A DNA stretch of 64,000 nucleotides from Panagrolaimus kolymaensis (taxonomy: Eukaryota > Nematoda > Chromadorea > Rhabditida > Panagrolaimidae): the NCBI GenBank assembly GCA_028622995.1, contig JAJQJQ010000064.1:124001-188000 (forward strand), in the 5' to 3' direction. Below are positions 37,400 through 51,674 of this stretch, piece by piece (position 1 is the first letter of the stretch; every line of letters begins with the position of its first letter). The notes below the pieces were generated by a model. It saw only the letters and a program-made list of their open reading frames with translations. It did no database searches and was not told the origin of the DNA. A program made the translations under genes and the position numbers.

Positions 37400-38760
37400 T
37401 GATGAAAAAGGTAAAAAGATATTAAATATTTAAAAAGATAACCACCATGGATTACTTCGATGTTTCCATCGCTTGGAAAACGTTTATTCAAATGGGTTAA
37501 TTTATTTATCACATTATTATTCAGCAAAATTAATTGTATTATATTATCATAAAAGTTTTATGAGTGCCTTGCAAAACATATTAACTTCGAAGAAAATTCT
37601 AGCTCTCATCAAGTCGCTCTTCAAATATTTATAGCTGCATCTACGAATACTGTTTGTTTAGTTTGTCTTAAAAATGCTGCTAAACCTTTTAAATTACCAA
37701 TGATGACTGTTGCATTATCAAGAACTCGTGTTACTTATGAACAACGACCATTTTAAAATATTGCGATTGACTACACCAATCATTTCTTCGTGAAAGCAGT
37801 AAATATTGATACAAAAAAAAAATGTTGGATCGTGTTAATTTGCTGCATGTCCACCTGTGCAATTTATTTAGATATGACCTATAGCATGGATTCAGCCGCC
37901 AACTTCATGACTGTATTTCAAAGATTCGTTTTCTCGAAAGGGGTAAGAGACCTGAAAATATTTTGTATAACAACGGTAATAACATGAAAGCCTCCCAACC
38001 GGTAATTAGCTATAAATGGATGAAATTTGGAACTATCCTTTGTCGTTACCTCAACGACCATGGTATCCAGCGGATTTTTTTATCACCGAACGTTCACCAT
38101 GGATTGTCGATGTTTATGATCCCCTCTCATTGGACTTATTAAAACCAAATTAAAATTTGTTATTGGTTGAAGAATTCTTTCTAATAATGTATTTATTTTT
38201 AACTCTTCTTGCAGATATTGAAACCGTGAGCAATTCATGTAACCCCAGTTGAAAATAAATGGAGTAATCTTTATATGATTGCTCTTCTTCGTCCATTGGA
38301 TTATTTTATTTCTCTAGCAGTTAACCATGAAACTAATCATTTTGAAAATGAAAATGATGTAAATTATGTATTAAAGGATTCGACTCAAACTAACCTCTTA
38401 AATTTGTGGAAGAAAACCACATCATTTTTACTTGATAAATTCGAGAAATGGAATGTTTGAATATGATTCGAGAAACTCCCGCTCATTCCCATAAACATAA
38501 ATGCATTGATCGTCGTGAACGATATATTGGCGAAGTTTTTGTATTGATCGCAGATGAAAATGTTGATAGAAAAGATCTTTAATTAGGAGTTATTATTAAA
38601 ATTCATAAAAGTGTTGATGGCAATATCGTTATGCAACAGTTTAAGCTCGATCTATAAATGCACTTAAGTGACCAATCAATGCATTATTACCGCTTGAGAT
38701 TAAAGTGACCGAAACTCCAACAACCAAAAAAACGCAGCTGCTAACCAAACGCGCGGTGCC
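37400..38760 (+). pseudogene. BEL/Pao-type retrotransposon remnant (integrase and DUF5641)
   Basis: Broken frames in order: a linker resembling the region before the integrase (37440-37620); a zinc-finger-like and C-rich patch (37640-37720); an integrase core fragment from about 37760 with IAIDYTNHFFVKA and later CAIYLDMTY; and a DUF5641-like segment near 38520-38650 (IGEVFVLIADENV). At least three frameshifts or stops interrupt it (for example TAA at 37753 and TAA at 38580). I did not find LTRs or the reverse transcriptase. A dead copy, possibly 5'-truncated. It adjoins the helicase fragment, so this is a transposon-rich pocket. Confidence 0.65.
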
Positions 38761-40437
38761 AAATCTCTGATAAGATACTTTTTAGAGGTATATACCATGA
38801 TTATGCTTCTCTTTTTACTTCTGACAATTTCTCCTTTTTTGTCGAGGAATATGTGTTGTCGGGGAACTGTCCTGTCAGGAAATTGTCTGATCACCGATAT
38901 ACGAAGCTAGTCAAAAAAATGGTTGAAAAACAAGTTTTACCACCAAGAAAAAATTGCCAACTCACAGCGAATGAAGAATAACTGAAGAACAAATCGATAA
39001 TAAAAAGTATTTAAAAAGAAAAACAATTCATTCTTGAACTCAATCGAAGTTATTGTTGTTTTATTTACTAATTATTGCAATATTTTTTTTCCAATTACTG
39101 ATGCCTATCCTTTTTCACCCCATGTTATCCAATGCAAATACCGTGAATATGCCGAATCTTGCAAAAATCAAGTTCTCTTTGTTTTTAAAATGAATAATGA
39201 ATTTTGTTAAAAAAAAATAATTGTGGCAATGATTATATTAGATTAAGAGATGAAGGAAATGGAGCTTACTGTGAACCTCCATGCTTCTTCTTCCCCTCTT
39301 AATCTGACGGATGTTCCGTTCCTTCTATAAAGGCCCTGCCTGGCTCTTATTAATTTAACTATTAAAAATGATAATGATGCAGATAAATTAATTATTCTTG
39401 CTCGTACTGATGAAAATCGTGCATATGTATTCCTAATCCTACTTATTATTTATGGAACATTCTCGACCCTTAATGATTTGAATCGAAAATATAGTCGATC
39501 ATTTCTGATTCTGGTGTGATGATTAATAACTGTAGGTAGTAGTAACTTAAATTAAATTTATTAATATCAAATTTTTCAAATGGCATGGAATTTGAAAGTG
39601 AGAAAGTGGATGATGGAAGGCAAAACTTTATCCATCAATATGTTTCTCAGATATATCTTCTTCTTTTCTTTTTTGATTTAAGAAAATGGGTTAAGATAAA
39701 AAAATTGGAGCATTTTTTTTCATTCTTGACAAGAAACTTTTTTTTAACCTTGAAGCTCGCCAAAAGATGGATGAAGAAGAAGAAGGCATAACTTTGAAGT
39801 TTTCTATGAAAGTGAATTATCTTTCATTCATCCATCAAATTGTTTCACTGATCATTTCACTTTTACAGTACAGGAAATGAAGAAAATCTAGCACAAAAAA
39901 AAAACAATTTATGTAAAAAAAACTATTTGATTGACATTTTTTAATTAATTATAATTTTTTTATATATTACCATGGATTTAAAGAAAATTATCTTTTGGAT
40001 TTAAAAGGTGGATCACAGAAATAAATGTATGTACTACGTATTCAAAAAAAAAAGATTCACTGAAAAAAAAAAAAATAAAAAAGAAAAATGCGTCGTGCCA
40101 ATTTAAATATGTGACACGCCTAACAATTTTCGAAGTATAAATACTTCAATGGAATTATCAATTAAGCATATTAAAAAAAACAATAAATGGTGTCATTTTA
40201 CCTGGAGTCATGTTTTACAGATTGATCTTTTGCTGAAATAAATTAAGGGACACTTCATTCTTTTAAAAAAAATCGTTGATATAATTTTGTATTAAACAAT
40301 AATTTTTTTTTACTTTATAATTATTATCTTTGGGAGCGAACCCATAAGCTAAAAATCTGAGTAAAATCGTCAATATTTGTTGTTGTTATTTTTCTTCTTC
40401 AAGATATTTAAAATATTAAAGTCTTTTAAGGGAAAAG
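38761..40437. other. Probable transposon tail and unassigned DNA
   Basis: 38761-39480 is less AT-rich than typical spacers here and may be the downstream part of the retroelement. Cys-containing broken frames occur at 39120-39340. From 39540 on it is ordinary AT-rich sequence with A/T runs. No intact gene was recognised. Confidence 0.45.
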
Positions 40438-41457
40438 ATGGATGCTTATTTATGGATTTTCTGCTTGTTAATTTCCTTCCCTATCGTTGATGCATGTATT
40501 CCCATGCGCCCACATGGTGATGGTGACATCCCTATCACAACATCGATGTTAATGCTAACAACAACGCCAACACCACCAATCCCAACAACAACAACCACCG
40601 CCACTACCACTACTTCAGCAGCAGGTATTTCCACTTCCACAACCATTTCTCCACCATTTTCAACAACTTCCACTTCCATCATAGGCACACCAACTTCAAG
40701 TTCAACAACAACAACCACTTCCACCACCACCACTACCACAACAACAACAGCAGGATGTACTCAACCTGTGAACACTTCATCCCTATTTATAGCGCCAGAA
40801 TTAAGCGATATGATTATGATGAAAGACCCAGCAATTGGTAATTCTTTTATTATTATAATTTTTTTTAATTCTTTTAATTCTTTTTAGCAATGTGTGAGTG
40901 TGATAGCGGTACAGATTTTTTTTATATTTCTGCCAACACTACTGATACAAATATTATTTTTGATCAAAATGAGTAAGATTTAATTATTTTAATATTTTTT
41001 TGAAATAATTTTTGAAGCAAAAATTTATTTAAAAATTGTATAATTCCACATTTTTGAAATTTTTGACTTTATAAATTTATCTGCTTTCTTTTTAATAAAT
41101 ATATAAAATCTTTATAATTGCAGACATAATGTATCCACATCTTGCCCAAATTTATGTGTATGTACTTCTGATAATAAATGTTATAAATACAATGCTGATG
41201 GACCTGGTAATGGAATTTTTTTAGTTTCATTTTGCCAAATGGATGAATGCTTTATGAGGCTTATTATGGGTGGCTTTAATACTTTAGTAAATATTCTTGA
41301 TAATGGTGACACGCTCACACTGGATGATCAAATGGATGAAAATAATGGCGACATGTTTTTCCCCATCACTAACCCAATTTTCTTTAAAATTAATAGAATC
41401 AGCTGTATGGGTTGTGGATTTCCCAACTCATGCCCATTACAACTTGGCAATACATAA
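40438..41457 (+). CDS. Secreted Cys-rich protein with mucin-like Thr tract
   Basis: Exons 40438-40837, 40888-40972, 41124-41457; 272 codons. A signal peptide (WIFCLLISFPIVDA) is followed by about 75 residues very rich in Thr, Ser and Pro, a likely O-glycosylated stretch, and then a Cys-rich body. The body shares its layout with the two genes at 28-30 kb: CECDSGTDFFYISA, CPNLCVCTSDNKCY, VSFCQMDEC, a D-rich segment and ISCMGCG...C at the end. It is therefore a distant paralogue with two introns instead of one and an added Thr-rich arm. A poly(A) signal AATAAA lies near 41504. Function unknown. Confidence 0.78.
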
Positions 41458-42111
41458 ACTTACAGAATCGAAGCTTCCAGCACACTGAAATAAGTTGAGG
41501 TGTGAATAAAATTTTGATCTTAACTTTTTTTTTATTTTCTTCTTCTTTTAAACTTATTTAATTGTTTCAAGTGTTTGTAAGTTTCTATTTAATATTTTGT
41601 TTCAAAAGTTTTTTGCTTATATTAAAGATATATATGTTCGTTTCTAAATAATAATAAAGACGGGTATAAAAAAGTATGTAAATGGCTTTAACATAACAAA
41701 AAAATAAATTGCATACATTTGTCATATTCAAGAAAGAAAAAAAATTCATCTAAAAAATGCTATTTTATGATATCCAAGGCAGCAGATATTTGTAGTCAAT
41801 GGTAGCAAATAGTACATCGAAAACAATTGAAGGGGCGGTGACAACAATGCTTTCTTATTTTTTTGGACTTATCTTTATATAATCGCTAAATATTATTCTT
41901 TTTAATTTAACACTGCCCAACGTGGTTGTTAAAAATATTCGTAAGAAAATCATCTTTAGAAAAGCGAACTTTTTAAAACAAAATTATTAATTAAATTTCA
42001 TTTTTTTTTGTGGAAATTACTTATATTTTTTTTTTGAAGCATATATTATTGTAAAAAGGGCTTTTTTATTACAATTAAATTATTTTCTATTGTCCTGTTG
42101 AAGAACCAAAC
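41458..42111. other. Intergenic, nothing recognised
   Basis: AT-rich spacer between two secreted-protein genes. No repeat or RNA gene seen. Confidence 0.55.
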
Positions 42112-43578
42112 ATGCTTTCATATAATTTCGGAATTATCTTATTTTTTATTTTTACTGTTAATTATGGTTCATCTAATACTAGCGTTAGCCCGAATGATTA
42201 TAATACATTAGCGTTAAAAAACGGGTGGCAATTGACAAATGGTATTACAAAAGAAAAAAAAATTTAAAAAATGCTTTTAATACCTTATTTTTCAGTATGT
42301 GAAAAAAGTTGGTTAAAATGCTATGGACAAAAGCCTGATGAAGGTATATTGAAAATTTTAAAAACAATTCTACGTTTATTTAAGTCATAACTATCTTTTA
42401 GAATGCTATGAAAACATGGAAAAGTTTTGCAAGGCTAAGGCACCAATAACCACTTCAACAACACCCGCAATTCCAGTAACAACAGAAACAGGTAATAATT
42501 ATATTAGGCTTAAATCCGGGCTGTTGGGGCACAGAAAACATTTTAATTCTAATTTTTGATTCACAGATGTGAAAATAGAATTTTCCGTATTTCATTTTCT
42601 TAAATTATTTTTCTCGTTGGAAAACTTATTTAAAACTCCTTATCGGTTTTTTATTAATAGCTTTTGTGTTTTTTTTCAATAACTGATAGAGATTTTAATA
42701 CCAAAATAATCACAAATAAGTTTAAAAAAAGGATAAAAGGATATCCAAATTAATATTTTAGATATATATTTTTTTATTTTCGAAATTGCACCAAAAATAG
42801 AATCAAAAATTATAATATTTTAATTTGACCGTCCTTTATTCGAATTATATTGTAATTTTTCACTAATAAACAAAAACAAATAAAGAAATAATTTTTAGAA
42901 GAAGCAGAAACTAGCTTACCATCATTTGTCCGGGTTATGCATTATTTTGTATATGCAACTCCCGAAAAAGTGTTTCAAACAGCTACACTTGAAAGTTGTC
43001 AAATGGCTTGCTTGGAATATGATAGTTTTTTGCCCTGCATCGGGGTCGAGTATCTTAAATCAAATTTTACATGCGTCATCTTGAGCTTGATATTGGATAT
43101 TCGTGTATACAATGGCGCATGCAATTGGTATATCATCGTTCGTGATTTCCCTTCAACTGAAGGGCTCAATTTTTTTGAAAGTTTGGTGGAAACCAACGGT
43201 AAAAGCTTTTCATCTTTTAGATTTTATTTTAAAAGTAAAAATACTCTTCTCTCCTCTTTTTTTTAGTTTTTGCAACGAATCGTGTATGCCCCGATGGATA
43301 TCTCCAAGCGGATGAATGCAAATGCATCAAAGTAATGGATGTAAGTAATTTATAGAATTTACTGTATCATTTTAAAAAAATTTAATTTAAAAAAAAACTT
43401 TTTTTAATTTCCGATATAGTTTTGATTAATATTTTTTTTGTTTTTCTTTTAGATTCACCGATGTATTGATTATTATGCCCCATTTTTAATGCCAAGTTAT
43501 GATGTTCCAAATTTGGAATGTATCCTTCCACCTCGACATTGTAGAAAAGCAGCTACAACACCCAAATCCGAACTTTGA
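42112..43578 (+). CDS. Secreted PAN/Apple-like protein
   Basis: Exons 42112-42241, 42296-42343, 42402-42491, 42899-43198, 43267-43340, 43453-43578; 255 codons, phases consistent. A signal peptide (FGIILFFIFTVNYG) is followed by short Cys-containing exons with a Thr/Pro stretch (ITTSTTPAIPVTT). A PAN-like module in exon 4 has LESCQMACLEY, then a C-x-G-V-x-Y strand, then FTC, the Cys order of PAN_1 domains. The last exons add CPDGYLQADECKC and a short Cys-containing tail. PAN modules bind protein or carbohydrate in secreted proteins. The PAN call rests on Cys spacing only. Intron 4 (42492-42898) is 407 bp with nothing notable. Confidence 0.65.
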
Positions 43579-46103
43579 ATAATTAATTTTTTGTTCTTCG
43601 TAAAATCCTCTTTCCTTTTTTGAATACTTTAATTTTTGAAATAATTTTATTTGATATTCGTTTTTTTCATTGTATTTTGTTTTTATATAATTTGGGTGTC
43701 GCTTTAACTAACTTGGAGTAAATGCATTTTAAGAATGTCAACCGAATATTTTCTTACACCTTTTTCCTACTAGTTTTCATTGTGTGTTTGTTCTTGCTCG
43801 AAAACAATGTATGAAAAAAGAAATAAAAAAAAATGCAAAAACTTTCTTGAAGGCAACGTTTTTCTTCGACGAAGAAAGTACAATAAAAGCATCTTTGTGA
43901 TTTGCAAAAGACAAGTTTTATGGTCGAGTTTGAAGCTTGCAAAGCTTTCTAAGTAAAATATGCAAAGTGAGATATATTTTCGAACGTTTTTCTCTTTCAC
44001 AATAACAATATTATAACAAAACTTGTTATCGATGGATGCAAGAAAAAGGTATTCGAAAGAAAAAAACTTTGAATGCAAAAAAAAAGAAGTAAAAGCCAAA
44101 ATGTGATAAATGCATTGTAAAATCATTCAATGATTAATTATGATTGAATGACTTTGTCAAATAAAAAATCTTTACTTAAATTTTTTTACCTCTTGTTGTA
44201 CTTTTAAGCTCCCACAGTATGTTTGTTCTTTTGGATTTTTTATGTGGCAAGCATCAGATATCAGAAACATCAGCAAATGGGGGCGATGGAAATGATGATA
44301 TAACGTATCCATGGGATTTATGAGAAAAACAAAGCAATAAAAAAGTAATATCTTTTGATTCTTTTGTTATAAATATTTTTTCTTTTATATTTTTTAAAAA
44401 CAAAATGATGGATTGAGTATATATGTATTTCGAAGCCCGGTCCTTGCTTTTCGGGCAGAGTCTTCCTTTCCCCATAAAAAAAAACCATCTTGGTAATTTG
44501 TCAAAGTGGACGATGCTTTTTTTTTATTACTTTTCGAATAACAAAAGAACAAGCAACGCATCAATTTATTTTTTTCAAAGAAAAAATTTTGGTTTTACCC
44601 AACGAAAATTGTGGGTTACATAAAAAAGCATTAAAAGTTCGGTTAGCTCTTTTTAAAGCTTATTCTTAAATATTTTTGGGAGCCTTGTTCTAAAAAAAAG
44701 AATAAAGTTTGTTTTATTTTTAGCTCAAAGAATTACAGTTAAATTCATGAAAATTTTGATTTTATTTATTAGTTTTTTCTCTCAATAAATAATCAAGACA
44801 CTTTAAAAAAACCAAAAAATAAATAAATTTTTCTTTAAAATTATTAATCTCGGTAATCCATTAACCCATGCAGTTAAGTCTAACTCAAAGTTTTACTTTT
44901 AACATGTGAGACTCAGATTACAAACTTGTTTATCTTTTTTAAAGTTTCATGATTAAAAAACTCAAGGTTATTATTTTTCTCAATCATTTTCGTAGGACGA
45001 AAATAAATAAATTTTATAAAGTCTAACTCAATTTACAACACAAAGGGAATGGAGAAAATTTTTAGAGACAAGGGCGAAAAAAAAACAACAAAATTTATGG
45101 CACTAGTATAGTTGTGCACCCACTTTTTTTATTACTCTTTTTTTTCATTCTTCTCATTAACTTTTTGATTTTTTCATCTTATTTTCTTTTTTCAAAATCA
45201 ATTGAAAAAATTTGAATTATTATTTTTTTAGTTTTTGGCAATGATTAGCTCGCACAGAAAAAAGAGTAATAAAAAAAAGTGGGTGCACAACTATACTAGT
45301 TCCAAATTTATTCCTCGATGAAGGATAATTCGATCTTATTATTACTGTTTGTGATCAGTGATGCTAGATAAGATTACCATATATATTGAAACTTGACTAC
45401 AAAAATATAAAAACTTTTTCACCATTTGCTTTTCACATGGTTGCCCTCCATCTCTATTCTTTCATAATAGTGCAAACTTTCAAAAGCCTAACAATTAAAA
45501 CAAAAAACAAAAAAAAATGATTGTAAAAATTGTACTTTTAACTCCCTCACTAAAATATATTAGCTTTTCTTTCACTGAAAAAAAAAACTGTTAAAAAGAA
45601 AAAAAGAAAAAAACTAGGTGGTCGAGACAAGGATACTTAGACAATCTAAAAAATTTTATAAGATAAGCAGTAAAAAAAAAAAGAAAAAAAACTGTATTTC
45701 TGTATTTTATGGCGCCTTTTTTTCCACTTCAAATTGTCTTTGAAGAAATAAAGATAGGCTTTTTTTAACACTGTGAAAGATAGACGACGACGACCACCCA
45801 AAAACTTAAATTATTCTTATCAAAAGCAATAAGCATCTTGCACTTATGATTGCTAGAGAGACCACCTGTCTGAAGAAGAAAAAAAAATGACTGCCACTGC
45901 TTTAGAGATGATAGATAAAATAAAAATAAGACTCCAGCATCCTTAATAAGAACTTTAAATAAAAAATTGTGCCTATAAAAGTAACATCAAAATTTTTCAA
46001 TTTTTTCATACATAAATTTATTTTGTGTTCTGATTTAAACTTTTCGGGTGGTAGGGTGGAACTGCTTAATTTTTATTCTTCAAATTTTTGTTTACAAAAA
46101 AAA
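43579..46103. other. Gene-free 2.5 kb, with one small MITE
   Basis: AT-rich. Apart from the inverted-repeat element at 45102-45300, only a small hairpin (GCCCG at 44435 with CGGGC at 44452) was noted. Open frames here are homopolymer-rich with no domain. Confidence 0.6.
45102..45300. mobile_element. Small MITE with ~43-bp terminal inverted repeats
   Basis: ACTAGTATAGTTGTGCACCC at 45102 reappears as its complement GGGTGCACAACTATACTAGT at 45281-45300. The arms pair for about 43 bases and differ only by one T in a poly-T run. The interior is about 110 bp and non-coding. AAATTTAT occurs just outside both ends and may be part of a target duplication, though spacing is not exact. Superfamily unassigned. 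Confidence 0.8.
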
Positions 46104-48523
46104 ATGAAGTTAAAAATTATTGTAATTATTTTTTTTATTCTCTTCTTTGTCTGTGCATTAGTTGATGTTGTAAATTGTAGCTCTAATAAAAAGAAAATTT
46201 TATTTATTTCTCCTTCTTTATCTAATTCAATTACAATGCAAACTGGACGATTAGCTGATCTTTTGGTTAAAGATGGGCATAATGTTGTAAGTCGTCTCTT
46301 CTTTTATTTGGGTGAAAAAATAACTCTAAAAAAAGAAAGAAAATAAATAGTTGTGTGCCTCGACATGAAATTTCAAAAACCCTTGCAGCTCATGAAACAA
46401 AAACTTTTAAACTTTGGGTATTGAACCGTTAAAAGCCAGAGTTTTTGTTATCCATCTCTAATATAAAATGTTTCCATCCAAAGTCTATGCAAATTTAGAT
46501 ATAAAAAAAGCCTTTAAAATTCACAAAAAAAAGTTGTTTTTAGACATTTTTTATTCCTGAACTTGTAAGCATCAATAAGAACAATGGAACCAAATTAGCT
46601 AAAGTTATTCGAATGGAAGGTTTTACGGATGCATTTTTAAAAAGTATGAGATCATATGGAAATTTATTTGATCCAACAATCAATACTCTTTCCGCGAGAA
46701 TAAGAACTGCTCATGCTCAAATATTATTTTGTAAAGAATTACTTGAAAGATTGGATGAAATAAAAATATTTAAAAATGAAAAATATGATTTAATTTTAAC
46801 TAATGGTTTGGATTTATGCGATATTGGTTTAATGCATTGGATGGCTCCTAAAGCTTTTGTATGGATGGTTACTGGGCCACTTCATGAAAATAATAATTAT
46901 GTTTTGGGTAAGTTTCCCTTTATTTTTTATCAAAGAATCCGTAGCATCCAGGAAATAAAACTTTTTATTGGCTTTTTTGGTTTTAGGAATCCCAGCATTT
47001 CCAAGTTATTTACCAACCCTTGAAGATACTTTAATTGGAACAGAAATGAATTTTTATGAACGAGCTGAAAATTTATGGAATTGGGTCGCTCAAACTGTAT
47101 TACATCAATATATGGCATGGAGAGTAAGCAATAAAATTTTTTTTTAATTATTATCATTCACAACTTTTTTTTATTTGAAGTCTCCATAAACTGAGCAATT
47201 TTATGGCTACCCATGTGTGTGGTCTCTCTTTCATTAAAATTATAGCATAGAAGAAGAAGAAAAAAATGATAAGATGCTCCTATTAAAAGGACAATCAAAA
47301 AAATGCGATAATTTTTTTTAGTTTACAACCGCCAAAAAAACAGCTAAACTTTTCTTTAAAAAAATGTTAAACAATTTTAAACACATAAAGCGACTGCTAA
47401 AAGTGCAGCTGTAAAAAAAGTTTTGATAAAAACCTTTTTAGTTTTCAGTTCTAAAACAGGAAAAAATTCCAAAAAAACTCATACAAAAATTTACTCATTC
47501 ATATTTGCAAAAATTATTACCTATAATTTTGCTTTTTAGATGAATCTTCTTTTCCGTTATTACATTTCCCCTGAATATCCATCGGTTTATGAAGTCGGTG
47601 CAGAAGCTTCCCTCGTTTATATCAACGATGATGAATTCCTTGATTTTGCTCGTCCCATCCTTCACAAAACAATTTACATTGGTGGAGCAGGACTTCAAAA
47701 ACCCAAACCTCTCAATCCATATTATGAAAATATTATGAATAAAGGCACTCTCGGCATGGTTCTTGTTTCCTTTGGAACTGCAGTTTATACTCCAGCACTA
47801 TGTCCAGAAAAAAAGCGACAAATGATTCGAGCATTTGCCCAATTTCCACAATATCACTTTCTAATGAAAATCACTCCCGAAGATAATGAAACCATTTCAT
47901 ATGGAGAAGGAATGGCAAATGTTGAATTTATTGATTGGATGCCTCAAAGCGATATCCTTGGGCATCCTAATTGTAAAGCTTTTATTTCCCATGGCGGATT
48001 TAATAGTGTCCTTGAAACTGCAATGCGTGGAGTTCCAGTTATTGTACTTCCAATGTTTTTTGATCATTTTCGTAATGGAAAAATGATGGAACATCGTGGA
48101 GTTGGTTTAGTCATACCTAAAACTGATTTTGGACAAGAAAGTGTTGAACATTCATTGAAAGAAGTTTTGTATAATCCAAAGTTAGTTTTCTTACTTATTT
48201 AAAATTTACAAAAATACAAATACCAAAAAATTATTTTTTCCAGATACAAGATTGCTGCTGATCGACTTAAAAATCTCATGGAAACCAAGCCCAATCAACC
48301 GGATGAAACTTTCCTTAAATGGACCAACTTCCTTTTACAACATGAAAGCCTTCCAGATCTTGTTCCAATTGGAGCAAGAATGAATATCTTTACTTATCTT
48401 TCATTGGATGTTATTTCAGCTTTAATTCTTGCAATTGCAGCATCCATTTGGTTGCTTAAAAAATTATTAACTTATTTCACTTCTTTTGCTTTTTTAAATT
48501 TTGTTAAAACTAAACTTGATTAA
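46104..48523 (+). CDS. UDP-glycosyltransferase (UGT1 family)
   Basis: ER-membrane enzyme that transfers a sugar from a UDP-sugar to small lipophilic acceptors. Exons 46104-46286, 46544-46907, 46987-47123, 47540-48180, 48244-48523; 534 codons, the usual length. The N-terminal signal peptide (IIVIIFFILFFVCALVDVV) is followed by the acceptor domain. The donor-binding signature in exon 4 contains FIDWMPQSDILGHPNCKAF, then SHGGFNSVLE, GVPVIVLPMF and DHFRNG. The usual D-Q of the motif is D-H here. A transmembrane helix near the C terminus (ISALILAIAASIWLL) and a short Lys-containing tail match type I topology. AATAAA lies at 48568. Start chosen at the first ATG before the signal peptide. Intron 3 (47124-47539) holds nothing notable. 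Confidence 0.92.
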
Positions 48524-48756
48524 TTGTCTCAATTAAACCCTTTTTTGTATCTTTGTCTAAGGTTATAAATAAATAAATGAAATGATAAAACTGGGAATAC
48601 CAAGGATAAACAAAAACTTTATTTACATACAACTAATTACAACAACAAAAAGATAATTACAATAAACAAAGAAAAAAATTAACATAAAAATTATTTACGC
48701 TAATTCAGCATTACAATAAGAAGACATTAGTTTAACAAATCCATATACTATCATTT

Positions 48757-50382
<1,626 letters not shown>

Positions 50383-51674
50383 TGTTGTTGATTTTCTTTA
50401 GCTTTTGATAACAAAATCCACGAGAATAACTGAGCAAGAGATAATCTAAAAAACTAAAAATAAGTTAAGCAATGCACGAAATTTTAGAATGAAATTCATT
50501 TGAAAACGCGTCAAAAGTGTTTGAAACGAAACCAACTAAAACAAGGACAAAGGAAAAGACAAATTTTCCTAAAAACAAATATGGAGGATAAAACAAGGGG
50601 ATAATAACTTTATTTCAATTTTTTGCCATCAAACTTTTTAAAAAATTTATTTACAATCAAAGGCATTCAACAAAATATTCAAAAAAGCTTTCAATGAAAT
50701 ATTTTTATTCTTTCAAAACGCCAAGAAAAAAAATGTTTGACTCGAAAGAAAAAAAACAACAAAATGGACTAAAAAAAATTGCACCCTCCTTTTTCTTTTG
50801 CAGCAACAACAAAAAACAAAAAAATGTAAACAACTCTCATTTTCCATTCTTTTTTTTCTTCTTCATGGAATGGTCGAGAGAGGAAAAAAAGAAGATGTGT
50901 TCAACCACCACCAAACCAAGCTCGTTAGAAAAAAAACAACAAACAATTTTTTGGTTGAAGTAAAAAAATAAGAAAGAAAAAAAACCGATGAAGTTTTTTT
51001 GCAGAGTATTTTTTTGTTGAATTTTATCAAATAAAATCTCAAAATAAAAATGAGAAAAACTGTGTAAAACTTTTTCTTATTAATATTTTTTGTATGTTGT
51101 TTCAATATTAAATATGACTTTTCAGCAGAAACTTCGAAATAATATGGTTTTCTTCTTTTCTTCTTTTCCATTTTTTGTTTTTTTCCAAATTCATGCAATA
51201 ATAAAATAGAAAAATAATGATTACATTTTTTTCTCTTCATCAATTATATTTTTGAGTTTATAAAACAATTGACTATTCGAGGCTGTTTTGTTTCAATCTT
51301 TACATTTTCATCAAATTTATCGTTCCAGCTATTACAGTATGCCTGAGGGCAAAATCGTGTTAAGTAAGAAGAGCAGCGACTACGTAATCGTTTTTTTTTC
51401 TTCCGCCGGCGCTTTAACAAAAAAAAGTTCCCAACATTCATTATTTTTTATCAAAGATCCGTTTAATAGAATTTTTTATCTCGAATTTTTCACAAAAAGA
51501 AATTGAATGATGAAGAAAGAGGAAGAAGATACATGTAAGTAAAAAAAAGAGATGACCTTATTTTTGATCATTTTTACGCAATTCTTTTTACTTTTTTATT
51601 TCAATTTTAAAACTTAGCGAAATCAGTGATTGAAAGAAAATCCTGTCGTCGATATTCCTAAAGTAATAAAAAAA
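50383..51674. other. Intergenic, nothing recognised
   Basis: 1.3 kb of AT-rich sequence separating the divergent LanC-like and astacin-like genes. A GC-richer patch (CTTCCGCCGGCGC) occurs near 51400. Short open frames are dominated by Lys or Phe runs and have no domains. Confidence 0.55.

Noticed and set aside
40446..40739. Val/Glu-rich minus-strand frame
   Set aside because: Shadow of the Thr-rich coding tract on the plus strand.
44435..44456. GCCCG/CGGGC hairpin
   Set aside because: A 5-bp stem is too short to call an RNA or element.
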